DNA of 64,000 bases, taken from QHXQ01 sp045807745 (GTDB lineage: Bacteria; Acidobacteriota; Blastocatellia; Pyrinomonadales; Pyrinomonadaceae). The notes under the pieces were generated by a model, which worked only from the letters and a program-made list of their open reading frames with translations, ran no database searches and was not told where the DNA came from. Below, in pieces: positions 27,901-34,933 of this stretch (the stretch's first letter is position 1; each line of letters starts with the position of its first letter). The translations under genes were made by a program, and so were the position numbers. The stretch is taken from contig JBJMGT010000035.1 in the NCBI GenBank assembly GCA_045807745.1, forward strand, positions 124,001 to 188,000, given 5' to 3'.

Positions 27901-28518
27901 ATCACTGTGACGGAGGCAGGCGCGGCCGCGACGCTCGTCGGTACGGACTCGTTCCTCTGGACGTGCGGCGACATCGTGCGCGGCACGTGGCCCACGAGTT
28001 TCACGCCGCCGAGCGCCACCGTCTTCGCCTACGTGATGAACAACTACTGGGGCACAAACTACATCGGCGCGCAGGGCGGCGACTTCACCTTCCGCTTCGC
28101 GCTGACGAGCGCAGCCAAACTCGACGCAGCCGCCATGAGCCGCTTCGGTTGGGAGCAGACCACGCCGCTCGAACGCACGCTCGTCAAAGCGCAAGACAAG
28201 GCCGCGCCGACCGCGAACTCGCTGCCCGCGCCGCACACGAGTTTCCTGCAAGTGAATAATCCATCGGTCTTCCTCAGCACGTGGAAACCGGCCGAAGATG
28301 GCGGCGGCTCCGTCTTGCGCTTCATCGAACTCGGCGGTGTGCGCGCGCAAGTGCAGGTCAGCAGCCCGTTGTTCGAGGCCATCACCATGCAACGTTGCAA
28401 CGCGGTCGAAGATTGCGGCGCAGCTTTGATGAGCAGCGGCGACAACTTCCAGATCGAATTGGGGCCGCGTCAGATTCAGACAATCAAAATCAATGCGCCC
28501 GCACGAGCGCCGCGCTAG
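24985..28518 (+). CDS. Secreted multidomain GH38-like alpha-mannosidase with N-terminal lyase-type beta domain
   Basis: The 1177-aa protein starts at GTG 24985, ten bases after GGGGAGAG, with a short signal peptide (LCGAWLLLLLTARAAAQ). Residues about 20-190 (WQIGTFNNSADELGQ, then RYTLRLGLIM and LDVNGQRGWFYQRL) look like the C-terminal jelly-roll of rhamnogalacturonan lyases. The GH38-type barrel begins with VPHEHLDVGYSDFQPK near residue 310, where HLD is the zinc motif. GEHTWGWGRS and a long C-terminal beta region with RIEFVNRVRKDEVYTKEAAY follow. The usual nucleophile motif PDxFG is not obvious; NSTDVPTYSWSY near residue 425 is the best candidate. The fold assignment is solid, the exact activity less so. 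Confidence 0.78.
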   Translation: MTYRRAALCGAWLLLLLTARAAAQERPVWQIGTFNNSADELGQATTSGGAFVVGTNQAQDWPGVQPAVAVARAGEASAARRIRFELPAAPEERYTLRLGLIMKTARLPVVQLDVNGQRGWFYQRLETYREGNDEPSILPQYANGTLTAEIPAGYLRQGTNEIALVALNDPRTAALPGGAVLDDARLTYDALALDHGTGAEFVLPRVTDAVINPTVFYRRENGRLLEVVSVIVSWRNVAPQGTVTLALPGWSRTQTLTSAHEFGEQRLEFSVPEFAAGTRANVSVHTAGRIFLFEQTISPARKWTVFLVPHEHLDVGYSDFQPKLSELHSRVIDEALALSDKHPEFRFSLDGYWQARQFLDGRTAAEQRRFYNAIREHKIFVPAQHSVILTGFPTAEALIRSFYGAHRLNRAAGGTWDYANSTDVPTYSWSYASIMAAAGLKYFSAAANADRGPVLMLSDLHRHSPFWWEGPDGARVLMWYARHYHQIGSEFGFPPVVATGYEGLPSFLRVYERADYTPDAVLLHGTQWENTSLYPQQAALVKQWQALFAYPELHYAGFGEALAQVAARAKGALPVVRGDGGPMWEDGIASDAATAALERENERRAASAEKLTTIATLVEPRFAPPRATLDALWENIALMGEHTWGWGRSVTEPHSEDSTRELAYKRQRATAAHEQVDYLLERAMTAIAGRIDTPPRALVVFNTLNWARTGWVEFDLQKTRELFDLDTQQVVPFDVLQDEPAYQRIRFMARAVPAMGYKIYAVRDKLADATQTGDGVIAGANSPPPSASVTPQTQINGNTIENSYYRLVLDAQSGAVASIYDKQLGRDLVDSSGPYRFNQYVYVTGGDAPPATQLLTYRRNLPFAKLEAHAASAGRIVSLTRTPTGVSVLLESKGVNTPRITTEIILFDAAKRIEFVNRVRKDEVYTKEAAYFAFPFAAKQPQFSFEVQNGVVNPARDMIPGAGLEWFSAQNWITVTEAGAAATLVGTDSFLWTCGDIVRGTWPTSFTPPSATVFAYVMNNYWGTNYIGAQGGDFTFRFALTSAAKLDAAAMSRFGWEQTTPLERTLVKAQDKAAPTANSLPAPHTSFLQVNNPSVFLSTWKPAEDGGGSVLRFIELGGVRAQVQVSSPLFEAITMQRCNAVEDCGAALMSSGDNFQIELGPRQIQTIKINAPARAPR

Positions 28519-28601
28519 TCAACCGCGCCTATGTGCGGCGGTTGAGATAATTATGTTCGTGCCAACGCAGCCCGGCGTCTTGCAGTTGGAGCTTGAAGAC
28601 T

Positions 28602-29915
28602 ATGCAGATCAGTCCGCCCTCGAATGAGTTGTTCGTCACCGCAGTTGCAGCACGCCCGACCGCCGTGCGCTTCAAGGTACTGTCGTTTTTGTTCGTGCTC
28701 GCCGCGCTGACTTACCTGGATCGGCTCGCCATCTCGGCCGCTGCGCCCTCGATCATTAAGGAGTTCAACCTGACGCCCATAAAGATGGGTTACATCTTCA
28801 GCGCGTTCACGTTCGCCTATGCGCTGTTTGAGATTCCGACGGGCTGGCTCGGCGACCGCTTCGGCACGCGCCGGACGCTGACGCGGATCGTGCTCTGGTG
28901 GTCGGCGTTCACGGCGTTGACGAGCGCGGCGGCCGGTTTCTGGTCGCTCTTTAGCGTGCGGCTGTTCTTCGGCGCGGGCGAGGCGGGCGCGATTCCGAAC
29001 AGCGCTTGCACCGTCTCGCGCTGGTTTCCGGCCGCGCAACGCGGGCGCGCGATGGGCGGCGTCTGCATCGGGCACGCGCTCGGCGCAGCGCTTGCGCCGC
29101 CGCTCGTCTTCAAGTTGATCGAATGGCAGGGCTGGCGCTTGCCCTTCGTCGAATTTGGCGCGCTCGGCGCGGTCTGGTGTCTCGTTTGGTACTTCTGGTT
29201 TCGCGACACGCCCGCCGAACACGACGCCGTGAACGATGCCGAACGACAACTGATCTGCGTCGATAAGACAGATACGGCGCAAGCCTCGCACGCCATTCCC
29301 TGGCGCACGTTCCTGCGCAGTCGCAATATCTTCTTCCTCTGCGCGATGTATTTCGCCTACGGCTACAGTCTCTATTTCTATATCACGTGGCTGCCGACGT
29401 ATCTCATCAAAGCGCGCGGGTTTACGATCACTTCGGCCGGTCTCTTTGCCGCGCTGCCATGGTTGTTCGGCATGGTCGCCTTCTTGTGCGGCGGCGCGCT
29501 GACGGACTATCTGGTGCAGCGCACGGGCAATCGCAAACTCGCGCGCTGCGGCGTCGGCGCGTTCGGACTGACGATGAGCGCCGTGATGCTCGTGCTTGTG
29601 GGCTTGACCAAGAACAGCGTCGCCGCCGCGCTCTTCATCGCGCTCGCGCTCTTCTTCCAATTCTTAACGACGCCTGCGGTCTGGGCCACATGTTTAGACA
29701 TCGGGCGCCACCGCGCGGGCGTCGTCAGCGGCACGACCAACACCTTCGGCAATCTCGCCGGCACGCTCGCGCCCATCGTCTTCGGCTACATCTTGGAGAA
29801 GCTGCACTCTTGGACGATCTCTTTCTACGTCGCCGCGGGCTTTCTCGTCGTCGGCGTCGTCATGTGGTTGTTCATCGACCCGCGCCGCCCGCTCGACGAA
29901 GACGCGGCACAATAG
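28602..29915 (+). CDS. MFS transporter, anion:cation symporter (hexuronate/glucarate) type
   Basis: This 437-aa inner-membrane protein has twelve predicted helices in two halves. YLDRLAISAAAPSIIKEF after the first helix and GWLGDRFGTRRTLTR in the loop between helices two and three are typical of the ACS family of the major facilitator superfamily. FGAGEAGAIPNSACTVSRWF is a further family block. ATG 28602 follows GGAG at about ten bases; a TTG nine bases earlier is an alternative. Family members carry hexuronates, glucarate or other organic anions with protons or sodium. The gene lies between a GH38 and a PfkB kinase on one strand, so it may import a product handled by that kinase. Confidence 0.85.
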   Translation: MQISPPSNELFVTAVAARPTAVRFKVLSFLFVLAALTYLDRLAISAAAPSIIKEFNLTPIKMGYIFSAFTFAYALFEIPTGWLGDRFGTRRTLTRIVLWWSAFTALTSAAAGFWSLFSVRLFFGAGEAGAIPNSACTVSRWFPAAQRGRAMGGVCIGHALGAALAPPLVFKLIEWQGWRLPFVEFGALGAVWCLVWYFWFRDTPAEHDAVNDAERQLICVDKTDTAQASHAIPWRTFLRSRNIFFLCAMYFAYGYSLYFYITWLPTYLIKARGFTITSAGLFAALPWLFGMVAFLCGGALTDYLVQRTGNRKLARCGVGAFGLTMSAVMLVLVGLTKNSVAAALFIALALFFQFLTTPAVWATCLDIGRHRAGVVSGTTNTFGNLAGTLAPIVFGYILEKLHSWTISFYVAAGFLVVGVVMWLFIDPRRPLDEDAAQ

Positions 29916-29998
29916 TTTTCAGTTTTCAGCAAAGCCAGATGCCGAGTTCAGAGAACCGAGAACCAAAAACTAAAAACTAAAAACTAAAAACTAACTTT
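29914..29998. repeat. Heptad inverted repeat (AGTTTTC / AAAAACT type)
   Basis: Two AGTTTTC units (29914-29927) face two GAGAACC units and four AAAAACT units (29951-29992) on the other side. All units are seven bases long and the two sides are roughly complementary, so the gap can fold into a hairpin. It starts at the MFS stop codon and ends just before the kinase start. Confidence 0.75.
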
Positions 29999-30003
29999 TT
30001 GTG

Positions 30004-30963
30004 ATGACGGACAAGCGGTACGACCTGTTAGCCATCGGGCGCAGCTCGATTGACCTCTACGCGCGTGAGATCGGCGCGGCGTTCGTTGACATCCAGAGTT
30101 TCGCCGCATACGTCGGCGGCTGCCCGACGAATATCAGCGTCGGCGCGCAACGCTTGCACCTGCGCACGGCGCTGCTCACGCCGACGGGTGACGACCTAGT
30201 GGGCGATTTCGTCCACAACTTTCTCGCGCGCGAAGGCGTCGCCGCCGACTTCAGCCCGCGCAAGCGGGGCCGGCGCACCAGCGCTTTTCTGCTCGCCATC
30301 CAGCCGCCGGATAAATTTCCAATCGTGCCCTATCGCGACAACTGTGCCGATCTCGAACTGACGATTGCAGACGTGCAGTCCGCGCCCATCAGCGAGACGC
30401 GCGCGCTGCTCGTGACCGGCTCAGGCTTGAGTCGCGAGCCGAGTAGCACGGCGACTGTGTTCGCGGCCGAACAGGCGCGCGCACACGGCGCGCAGGTCGT
30501 ACTTGATCTGGACTTGCGCCCGGAGTTGTGGCCCGACCCGACGGCCTACGGCGCGGCCGTTAATGCTTTGCTACCGTTCAGCAACATTGTCATTGGCACG
30601 ATGGACGAAGTTGTGGCTGTCATCGCGCATGACGCGGACGATGCAGGCGTTGAAGCATTACTCGTGGCGGGGCTAGATGCTTTAGTGATCAAACGCGGCG
30701 CAGCTAGTACCATCGTGCGCACGCGCGCGGGCGAGATGATCGAGGCGGCAACGTTCCCGGTCGAGGTCTTGAACGTGCTGGGTGCGGGCGACGCCTTTGC
30801 GGCCGGTTTTCTGTATGGACACTTGCGCGGCTGGGACTGGCACAAGGCTGCGCGGATGGGCAACGCCTGCGGCGCTATCGTCGTCACGCGCCACGGCTGC
30901 GCCAACTTTATGCCTGACGAGCGCGAGGCGCTCGCATTCATCGAGGAACGAGGAGGATTCTAA
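30004..30963 (+). CDS. iolC: PfkB-family kinase, IolC-like (5-dehydro-2-deoxygluconokinase type)
   Basis: The 319-aa protein resembles IolC of the myo-inositol pathway, which phosphorylates 5-dehydro-2-deoxygluconate. The N-terminus LLAIGRSSIDLYAREIGA with the substrate-binding GGCPTNISVGAQRL is diagnostic for this subgroup. IVPYRDNCADLEL also matches IolC. The PfkB C-terminal signature NVLGAGDAFAAGFLYGHL carries the catalytic aspartate. ATG 30004 is used; a GTG sits directly before it. No iolB, iolD, iolE or iolG is in the window, so a full inositol pathway is not shown here. The stop is three bases from the next gene, so the two are one operon. Confidence 0.8.
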   Translation: MTDKRYDLLAIGRSSIDLYAREIGAAFVDIQSFAAYVGGCPTNISVGAQRLHLRTALLTPTGDDLVGDFVHNFLAREGVAADFSPRKRGRRTSAFLLAIQPPDKFPIVPYRDNCADLELTIADVQSAPISETRALLVTGSGLSREPSSTATVFAAEQARAHGAQVVLDLDLRPELWPDPTAYGAAVNALLPFSNIVIGTMDEVVAVIAHDADDAGVEALLVAGLDALVIKRGAASTIVRTRAGEMIEAATFPVEVLNVLGAGDAFAAGFLYGHLRGWDWHKAARMGNACGAIVVTRHGCANFMPDEREALAFIEERGGF

Positions 30964-30966
30964 AGT

Positions 30967-31980
30967 TTGACTTTCAACGCGAAGGAATTTCTGCCGGCCG
31001 CAGTCTTGGCCCAAGTGACCGAGTTGCGCGTCAGCGATCCGGAACGTGCGTTGCGCGTGGCGCAGGCGCGCAAGCGACGTGCGACGCTCGCCCCGACTGG
31101 GCGACTTAACATACTGGCCTCAGATCATCCAGCCCGGCGCGTCACGCGCGTAGGGGACGACCCGCTCCGCATGGCGGACAGACACGAGTATCTCGCGCGC
31201 ACGCTGCGCGTGTTGATGAGCGATGTGGTGGACGGCGTGCTGGCGACGATGGACATCATCGAAGACCTGCTCGTCATCCACGACCTCTTGCGCGCGGCGG
31301 GCGGCCCCGCCTTCCTCGATGAGAAACTTTTGATCGCAAGTCTCAATCGCGGCGGACTGCTTGGCAGCAGTTGGGAGATAGATGATCCGATGTCCGGGCC
31401 GACGCCTGCGACTTGCGCCGCATGGGGTCTCGACGGCACGAAAGTCTTGCTGCGCCTGTGCGACACGGAGCCGGATTCGCTCAAGACTCTGCTTGCGACC
31501 GTGCGCGCGATCTCGGAGCAGAACGCGCTGGCGTTGCCGATGTTTTTGGAGTCGCTGCCGGTCGTGAAGACTGACGGCGGGTACAAGATCGTGAAGACGG
31601 CCGAAGAGTTGACGCGCACGGCCGGCGCGGCCGCGGCGCTCGGCGACAGTAGCCGCTACCTGTGGCTGAAGCTGCCCTACTGCGAGAACTATGAAATGGT
31701 CGCGCGCGCGACGACGCTACCGATCCTGCTCCTCGGCGGCGAGCCGGTCGGCGACGTGCGCCCGTTCCTGCGCGAGTTGGCGGCGGGTCTCAAAGCGGGG
31801 CCGAACGTGCGCGGCGCGCTCGTCGGGCGCAACGTCCTGTTCCCCGGCGACGGCGACCCGCTCACGGCGGCCGAGGCGGCGGGCGGTCTCGTCCATCGCG
31901 ACTGGGACATCGCACAAGCGCTCGCCGCGCTTGAGACACAAACCGGGCGCGACCTCGACTGGCTCGCGCGCCTCGCCTGA
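30967..31980 (+). CDS. Cgl0159-type (beta/alpha)8 protein, aldolase-like
   Basis: The 337-aa protein is of the Cgl0159 family, a TIM-barrel group often annotated as deoxyribose-phosphate aldolase-like and found beside iolC in inositol clusters of Actinobacteria. LNILASDHPARRVTRVGDDP near residue 50 and the later LWLKLPYCENYEMVARATTL fit a class I aldolase-like barrel with a central lysine. TTG 30967 is preceded by AGGAGG at 30951-30956. It probably cleaves or rearranges the phosphorylated product of the preceding kinase, standing in for IolJ; this is inference from pairing. Confidence 0.7.
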   Translation: MTFNAKEFLPAAVLAQVTELRVSDPERALRVAQARKRRATLAPTGRLNILASDHPARRVTRVGDDPLRMADRHEYLARTLRVLMSDVVDGVLATMDIIEDLLVIHDLLRAAGGPAFLDEKLLIASLNRGGLLGSSWEIDDPMSGPTPATCAAWGLDGTKVLLRLCDTEPDSLKTLLATVRAISEQNALALPMFLESLPVVKTDGGYKIVKTAEELTRTAGAAAALGDSSRYLWLKLPYCENYEMVARATTLPILLLGGEPVGDVRPFLRELAAGLKAGPNVRGALVGRNVLFPGDGDPLTAAEAAGGLVHRDWDIAQALAALETQTGRDLDWLARLA

Positions 31981-32061
31981 GCAGCGCCGATTGAAGCAGC
32001 GGCAGAAGTAACGGCCGGTGCGGAGTTAATACGCGTTGACGACGAACAAAATTTTGTGCGC

Positions 32062-32736
32062 TCACTTCCGGCTGGACGCGTTGCAGAGTTCGGCCACGTC
32101 GGTGGGCAAAAGTTGGCGCACGCGCTCGTTGCGGAGGATGAAGTGGAGGCGGGCGGTCTGCTCCAGTTCTTCGGCGCGGTCGGCCGCTTCGTTCATGTTC
32201 TCGCCCGTGCAGATTAGGCCATGATTACGGAGCAGCATGCAGTTGTGCGCGGGCGCAGCGGCGGCGACAGCGCGCGCCAGATCAGGCGCGCCGGGTCGAA
32301 AGTAAGGCAGCACGGCGAGCGGGGCGACGCGCATGAAATAGTAGGGCGTCAGGGGCGGCAGCGAGTCGTCGCCCGCGAAGTCTGTGAGGCATGAGAGCGC
32401 GACCGCGTAGGTCGAATGGAGATGGACGACCGCATGCACGTCGGCGCGCGCTTGATAGAGCGCGAGGTGGAAGGGAAACTCTTTGGACGGCTGGTTGTCG
32501 TTGCGGCTCGCACCAGTCAGGTCTATGCGGGCGAGGCGCGCAGGCGTCAAGCCTTTCAAGGGTTGCCCCGTCGGCGTGAGCCAGATTTCATCGCCCACGC
32601 GGACGGATAGATTCCCGGTTGAGCCGTGGGCGTAGCCGCGTTCGTAAAAACTGTCGGCCACCGCGCACAGTCGTTCAAGTACAGCGTCGTCCATCTCGGT
32701 CTGCCTGCCCTCCCGCGCAAGTTTGTCGGTGAGCAT
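32062..32736 (-). CDS. Class II aldolase-family protein, OtnC-like
   Basis: The 224-aa protein is of the class II aldolase/adducin family. GYAHGSTGNLSVRVGD and the zinc motif VVHLHSTYAVAL are clear, with a third histidine in LLRNHGLICTG. PPLTPYYFMRVAPLAVLPY and RAEELEQTARLHFIL resemble OtnC, the 3-oxo-tetronate 4-phosphate decarboxylase, better than L-fuculose-phosphate aldolase. A second ATG at 32694 would remove 14 residues and match the usual family length better; the ribosome site does not decide. It converges on the Cgl0159-type gene across an 81-base gap. Related aldolases feed some microcompartments, but this protein has no visible encapsulation peptide. Confidence 0.75.
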   Translation of the reverse strand: MLTDKLAREGRQTEMDDAVLERLCAVADSFYERGYAHGSTGNLSVRVGDEIWLTPTGQPLKGLTPARLARIDLTGASRNDNQPSKEFPFHLALYQARADVHAVVHLHSTYAVALSCLTDFAGDDSLPPLTPYYFMRVAPLAVLPYFRPGAPDLARAVAAAAPAHNCMLLRNHGLICTGENMNEAADRAEELEQTARLHFILRNERVRQLLPTDVAELCNASSRK

Positions 32737-32850
32737 ACATCATCTGCGCAAACATAGCTCAGTAGTCTTAAGCTCTATACTTGCTCATCGCTTGCGCTCG
32801 GCATGTGTGGGCGCACAGGCCAGCCTGCCTAACTCCGCCCCAGAAGCAGA

Positions 32851-32874
32851 ACAGCCGACCACGCGGCCGGCTGT
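32851..32874 (-). terminator. Hairpin downstream of tRNA-Ala
   Basis: A perfect seven-base stem (32851-32857 with 32868-32874) lies about 20 bases past the 3' end of the tRNA on the minus strand. The T-run after it is weak (TTCTGCTTCT), so it is a possible terminator only. Confidence 0.4.
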
Positions 32875-32893
32875 AAGTGCATAAGTTTGAAAG

Positions 32894-32966
32894 TGGAGCA
32901 GAGGGGGATCGAACCCCTGACCTCGACATTGCGAACGTCGCGCTCTCCCAGCTGAGCTACTGCCCC
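32894..32966 (-). tRNA. tRNA-Ala (anticodon CGC)
   Basis: The 73-base cloverleaf is complete. The acceptor is GGGGCAG with CTGCTCC, including the G3:U70 pair that marks alanine tRNAs. The D arm is GCTC/GAGC, the anticodon arm CGACG/TGTCG with loop TTCGCAA, and the T arm AGGGG/CCCCT with TTCGATC. The anticodon reads CGC, decoding GCG. CCA is not encoded (CTT follows). The likely promoter lies about 560 bases upstream, before a broken tRNA half and an HNH gene, unless a weaker one lies inside the HNH gene. Confidence 0.93.
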
Positions 32967-32974
32967 GTTAAAAC

Positions 32975-33430
32975 TTACTCATGCCTCGACGCCACATCAC
33001 CTAAAATTCTTTTCATCGTTGCCTGTGCGCGTCTGTAATATCTTTGGCTTTTACCTCGGTTAAGATTGCCATAACTAGGCGTCAGCGAATGGCAGTTCGG
33101 ACACAACAGCCTGAGATTCACTTCTGCGTTATTCAGGCAATCGCCGTCAACGTGGTCTATAGTTAGCGGAACTTTCCCAGTCACCGGGTTGCGCTCTTGC
33201 CATCCGCAAAGTTGGCATTTGTCGCCGTGTTTGTCAATAAAATAGCGGCGTATGTATTTTGATATTGCCGCCGCTCCGGCGACGCCCGTTTCTAACCCGG
33301 CTTTCCAACGCTCGATATAAGCTTCATGCTGAGCTTGGAGCTGACATCTATTACTGCAGTAGATGGCAACGTAATCCTTAACAGGATTCGGACAGATTCG
33401 ACAGGCTTTAGGATGCTTCGGTCTCGACAT
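32975..33430 (-). CDS. HNH endonuclease wedged between a tRNA half and tRNA-Ala
   Basis: The roughly 151-aa protein has two zinc-binding parts. The N-terminal CRICPNPVKDYVAIYCSNRC is a CxxC...CxxxC-type finger. The C-terminal HNH core is KCQLCGW, IDHVDGDCLNNAEVN and LLCPNCHSLTPSYGNLNRG. HNH proteins of this type nick or cut DNA and are common as homing endonucleases and phage genes. The base composition is more AT-rich than the neighbours. ATG 33430 is used; an in-frame ATG at 33454 directly follows the tRNA remnant and is an alternative. Neither has a clear ribosome site. The stop is eight bases before the intact tRNA-Ala. Confidence 0.82.
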   Translation of the reverse strand: MSRPKHPKACRICPNPVKDYVAIYCSNRCQLQAQHEAYIERWKAGLETGVAGAAAISKYIRRYFIDKHGDKCQLCGWQERNPVTGKVPLTIDHVDGDCLNNAEVNLRLLCPNCHSLTPSYGNLNRGKSQRYYRRAQATMKRILGDVASRHE

Positions 33431-33456
33431 GGACGATATTATAATCCAATTCATCC

Positions 33457-33489
33457 ACGCCGCGCTCTGCCAAACTGAGCTACTGCCCC
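33457..33489 (-). pseudogene. 5' half of a tRNA gene (positions 1-32/33), broken at the anticodon loop
   Basis: These 33 bases read GGGGCAGTAGCTCAG, then TTTGGCAGAGC, then GCGGCGT. The first 15 bases are identical to the tRNA-Ala 500 bases downstream, the D arm is intact, and the anticodon 5' strand is related but different. After that the sequence no longer pairs as a tRNA and becomes the HNH gene region. It is either a diverged duplicate of tRNA-Ala or the remains of a second, similar tRNA gene. Confidence 0.8.
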
Positions 33490-33502
33490 AAAGACGTATG
33501 CG

Positions 33503-33532
33503 ATATTAGAGACCCGCCTGCGCGAGTGTCAA
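33503..33532 (-). promoter_or_regulatory. Strong sigma70 promoter of the tRNA locus
   Basis: On the minus strand TTGACA (33527-33532) and TAATAT (33503-33508) are separated by 18 bases. The -10 box ends 13 bases before the tRNA remnant, so transcription would run through the remnant, the HNH gene and the intact tRNA-Ala. Confidence 0.75.
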
Positions 33533-33570
33533 GTGGGCCTGAATTACTGTGCTGGTCATGTGGCGAGCGC

Positions 33571-34779
33571 TTACGAAAGGCTGCGTGCGGCCTCTTCTAT
33601 CGCTGCCGCCAACTTGTCGGTGTTGCGCCCGCCGCCTTGCGCCATGTCCGCGCGCCCGCCGCCGCGCCCGTCGAGTAGTTGGCAGGCGGCGCGCATGAGC
33701 GCGTTCATGTCGCCGGGTGCGTCCTGTGCGCGGGCGAAGACGAGGCGTGCATCTGCGCCGTCATGCGCGCCGAGCAGGGCGACTGTGTTGGGCTGGGCGA
33801 TGAGCGCAAGGGCGAGCCGCTTCAACGCGTCGGCATCGCGCCCGGCGAAGATGCGCGCGACGAGACGTGTGCCGGCGTCGGTCGGTGTCGTCTGAGCGAG
33901 CAGTTCAGCCGCTTCGACGCGCGCCGCAAGCTCTTCGAGCGCGCGTGTGCGGCGGGTCAACTCTTTGTGCTCGGCCAAGAGCCGCGCGACCGCGGCCGGT
34001 GCTTCGTCGCGCCCGACGCTAAACTGCGCGGCCGTCTGCCGCGCGGTATCGTTGGCGCGGCGATAGTCTGCAAGTGCGCGTGTGCCCGCGACAAATTCGA
34101 GGCGCGTCAACCCTTTCGCACGCTCCCACGCCCGCACGGCGATGAGACCGACTTCGCCCGTCGCGCGCGCATGCGTGCCGCCGCACGGACTCAGGTCGAA
34201 GTCCGCGATCTCTATCACGCGCAAAGCTCCTTCGCGCGCAGAGTCTTTGCGCAGGGGCAAGCGCGCGGCCTCTTCCGGCGTGACATTGTGAATGCTAATG
34301 GCACGATCTTCCCAGATGATGCGGTTAGCGAGATCAATCGCCTGCTCGATCCGTGCACGCGCCGGGTCGCTTAACTCAACGTCGATCTCCGACGCGCTTT
34401 CCATCATACGGAAGGCGCGCGTGGGCGCGTCGAAGAGCGCAATGAGCGCTTGCGAGAGAATGTGTTGCCCTGTGTGTTGTTGTATGTGATCGAGCCGGCG
34501 CGGCCAATCGATGCGACCCCTAATTTCTGCGCCGATGGTTGGCGGCGCATCTTCGATCACGTGCAACACGCCCACCTCCTCCTCGTCGATGCACTCGACG
34601 ACGCGCGCTCCGTCAATCATCCCTGTGTCCGTCGGTTGCCCGCCGCCGGTCGGATAGAAGGCCGTACGGTCGAGCTTGACGCCGAAGCGGCCGGGCGCGA
34701 GTTCGGCGACATGTGTGACGTGCGCGGCAAACTCGGTCAGGTGTGAATCATGATAGTAAAGACGCTCGGTCGTGTTCAT
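33571..34779 (-). CDS. AlaX-type alanyl-tRNA editing protein with DHHA1 domain
   Basis: The 402-aa cytoplasmic protein is related to the editing half of alanyl-tRNA synthetase and clears mischarged Ser- or Gly-tRNA-Ala. The N-terminus has DRTAFYPTGGGQPTDTG. Zinc-site motifs are HTGQH near residue 103 and CGGTH near residue 200. The C-terminal third matches DHHA1, with GGRADMAQGGG near the end. There is no synthetase catalytic core. ATG 34779 is chosen because the longer open frame upstream has no family similarity. It lies just upstream of a tRNA-Ala locus on the same strand, though the tRNA promoter separates them. Confidence 0.86.
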   Translation of the reverse strand: MNTTERLYYHDSHLTEFAAHVTHVAELAPGRFGVKLDRTAFYPTGGGQPTDTGMIDGARVVECIDEEEVGVLHVIEDAPPTIGAEIRGRIDWPRRLDHIQQHTGQHILSQALIALFDAPTRAFRMMESASEIDVELSDPARARIEQAIDLANRIIWEDRAISIHNVTPEEAARLPLRKDSAREGALRVIEIADFDLSPCGGTHARATGEVGLIAVRAWERAKGLTRLEFVAGTRALADYRRANDTARQTAAQFSVGRDEAPAAVARLLAEHKELTRRTRALEELAARVEAAELLAQTTPTDAGTRLVARIFAGRDADALKRLALALIAQPNTVALLGAHDGADARLVFARAQDAPGDMNALMRAACQLLDGRGGGRADMAQGGGRNTDKLAAAIEEAARSLS

Positions 34780-34933
34780 AGCTGAAAGTTTAATCGGTCT
34801 GCTTAAAAGAGCAAGCAGCCTCGCAGCCCGCCGCAGACTTTTGACAGTCGTCCGCCGCCACGCAGATAATCGCACGCCCATCGCCGCAAACGTTCGTGCG
34901 TGCGCGGCAACATCTTTCAGGTCGGAGTCGTCA

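Noticed and set aside
28551..29660. Long minus-strand open frame (369 codons) opposite the MFS gene
   Set aside because: Its product is charged low-complexity sequence with no family signal, while the plus strand encodes a clear MFS transporter. GC-rich codon bias creates such antisense frames.
32062..32736. Class II aldolase as signature enzyme of the microcompartment
   Set aside because: Some microcompartments use fuculose-phosphate aldolase, but this gene is over 10 kb away, on the other strand, more like OtnC, and has no visible encapsulation peptide.
32894..33489. Group I intron interrupting a tRNA anticodon loop, with HNH homing endonuclease
   Set aside because: The HNH frame starts at the tRNA break and ends eight bases before a complete tRNA. 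There is no room for an intron core, and the downstream tRNA is whole, not a 3' half.
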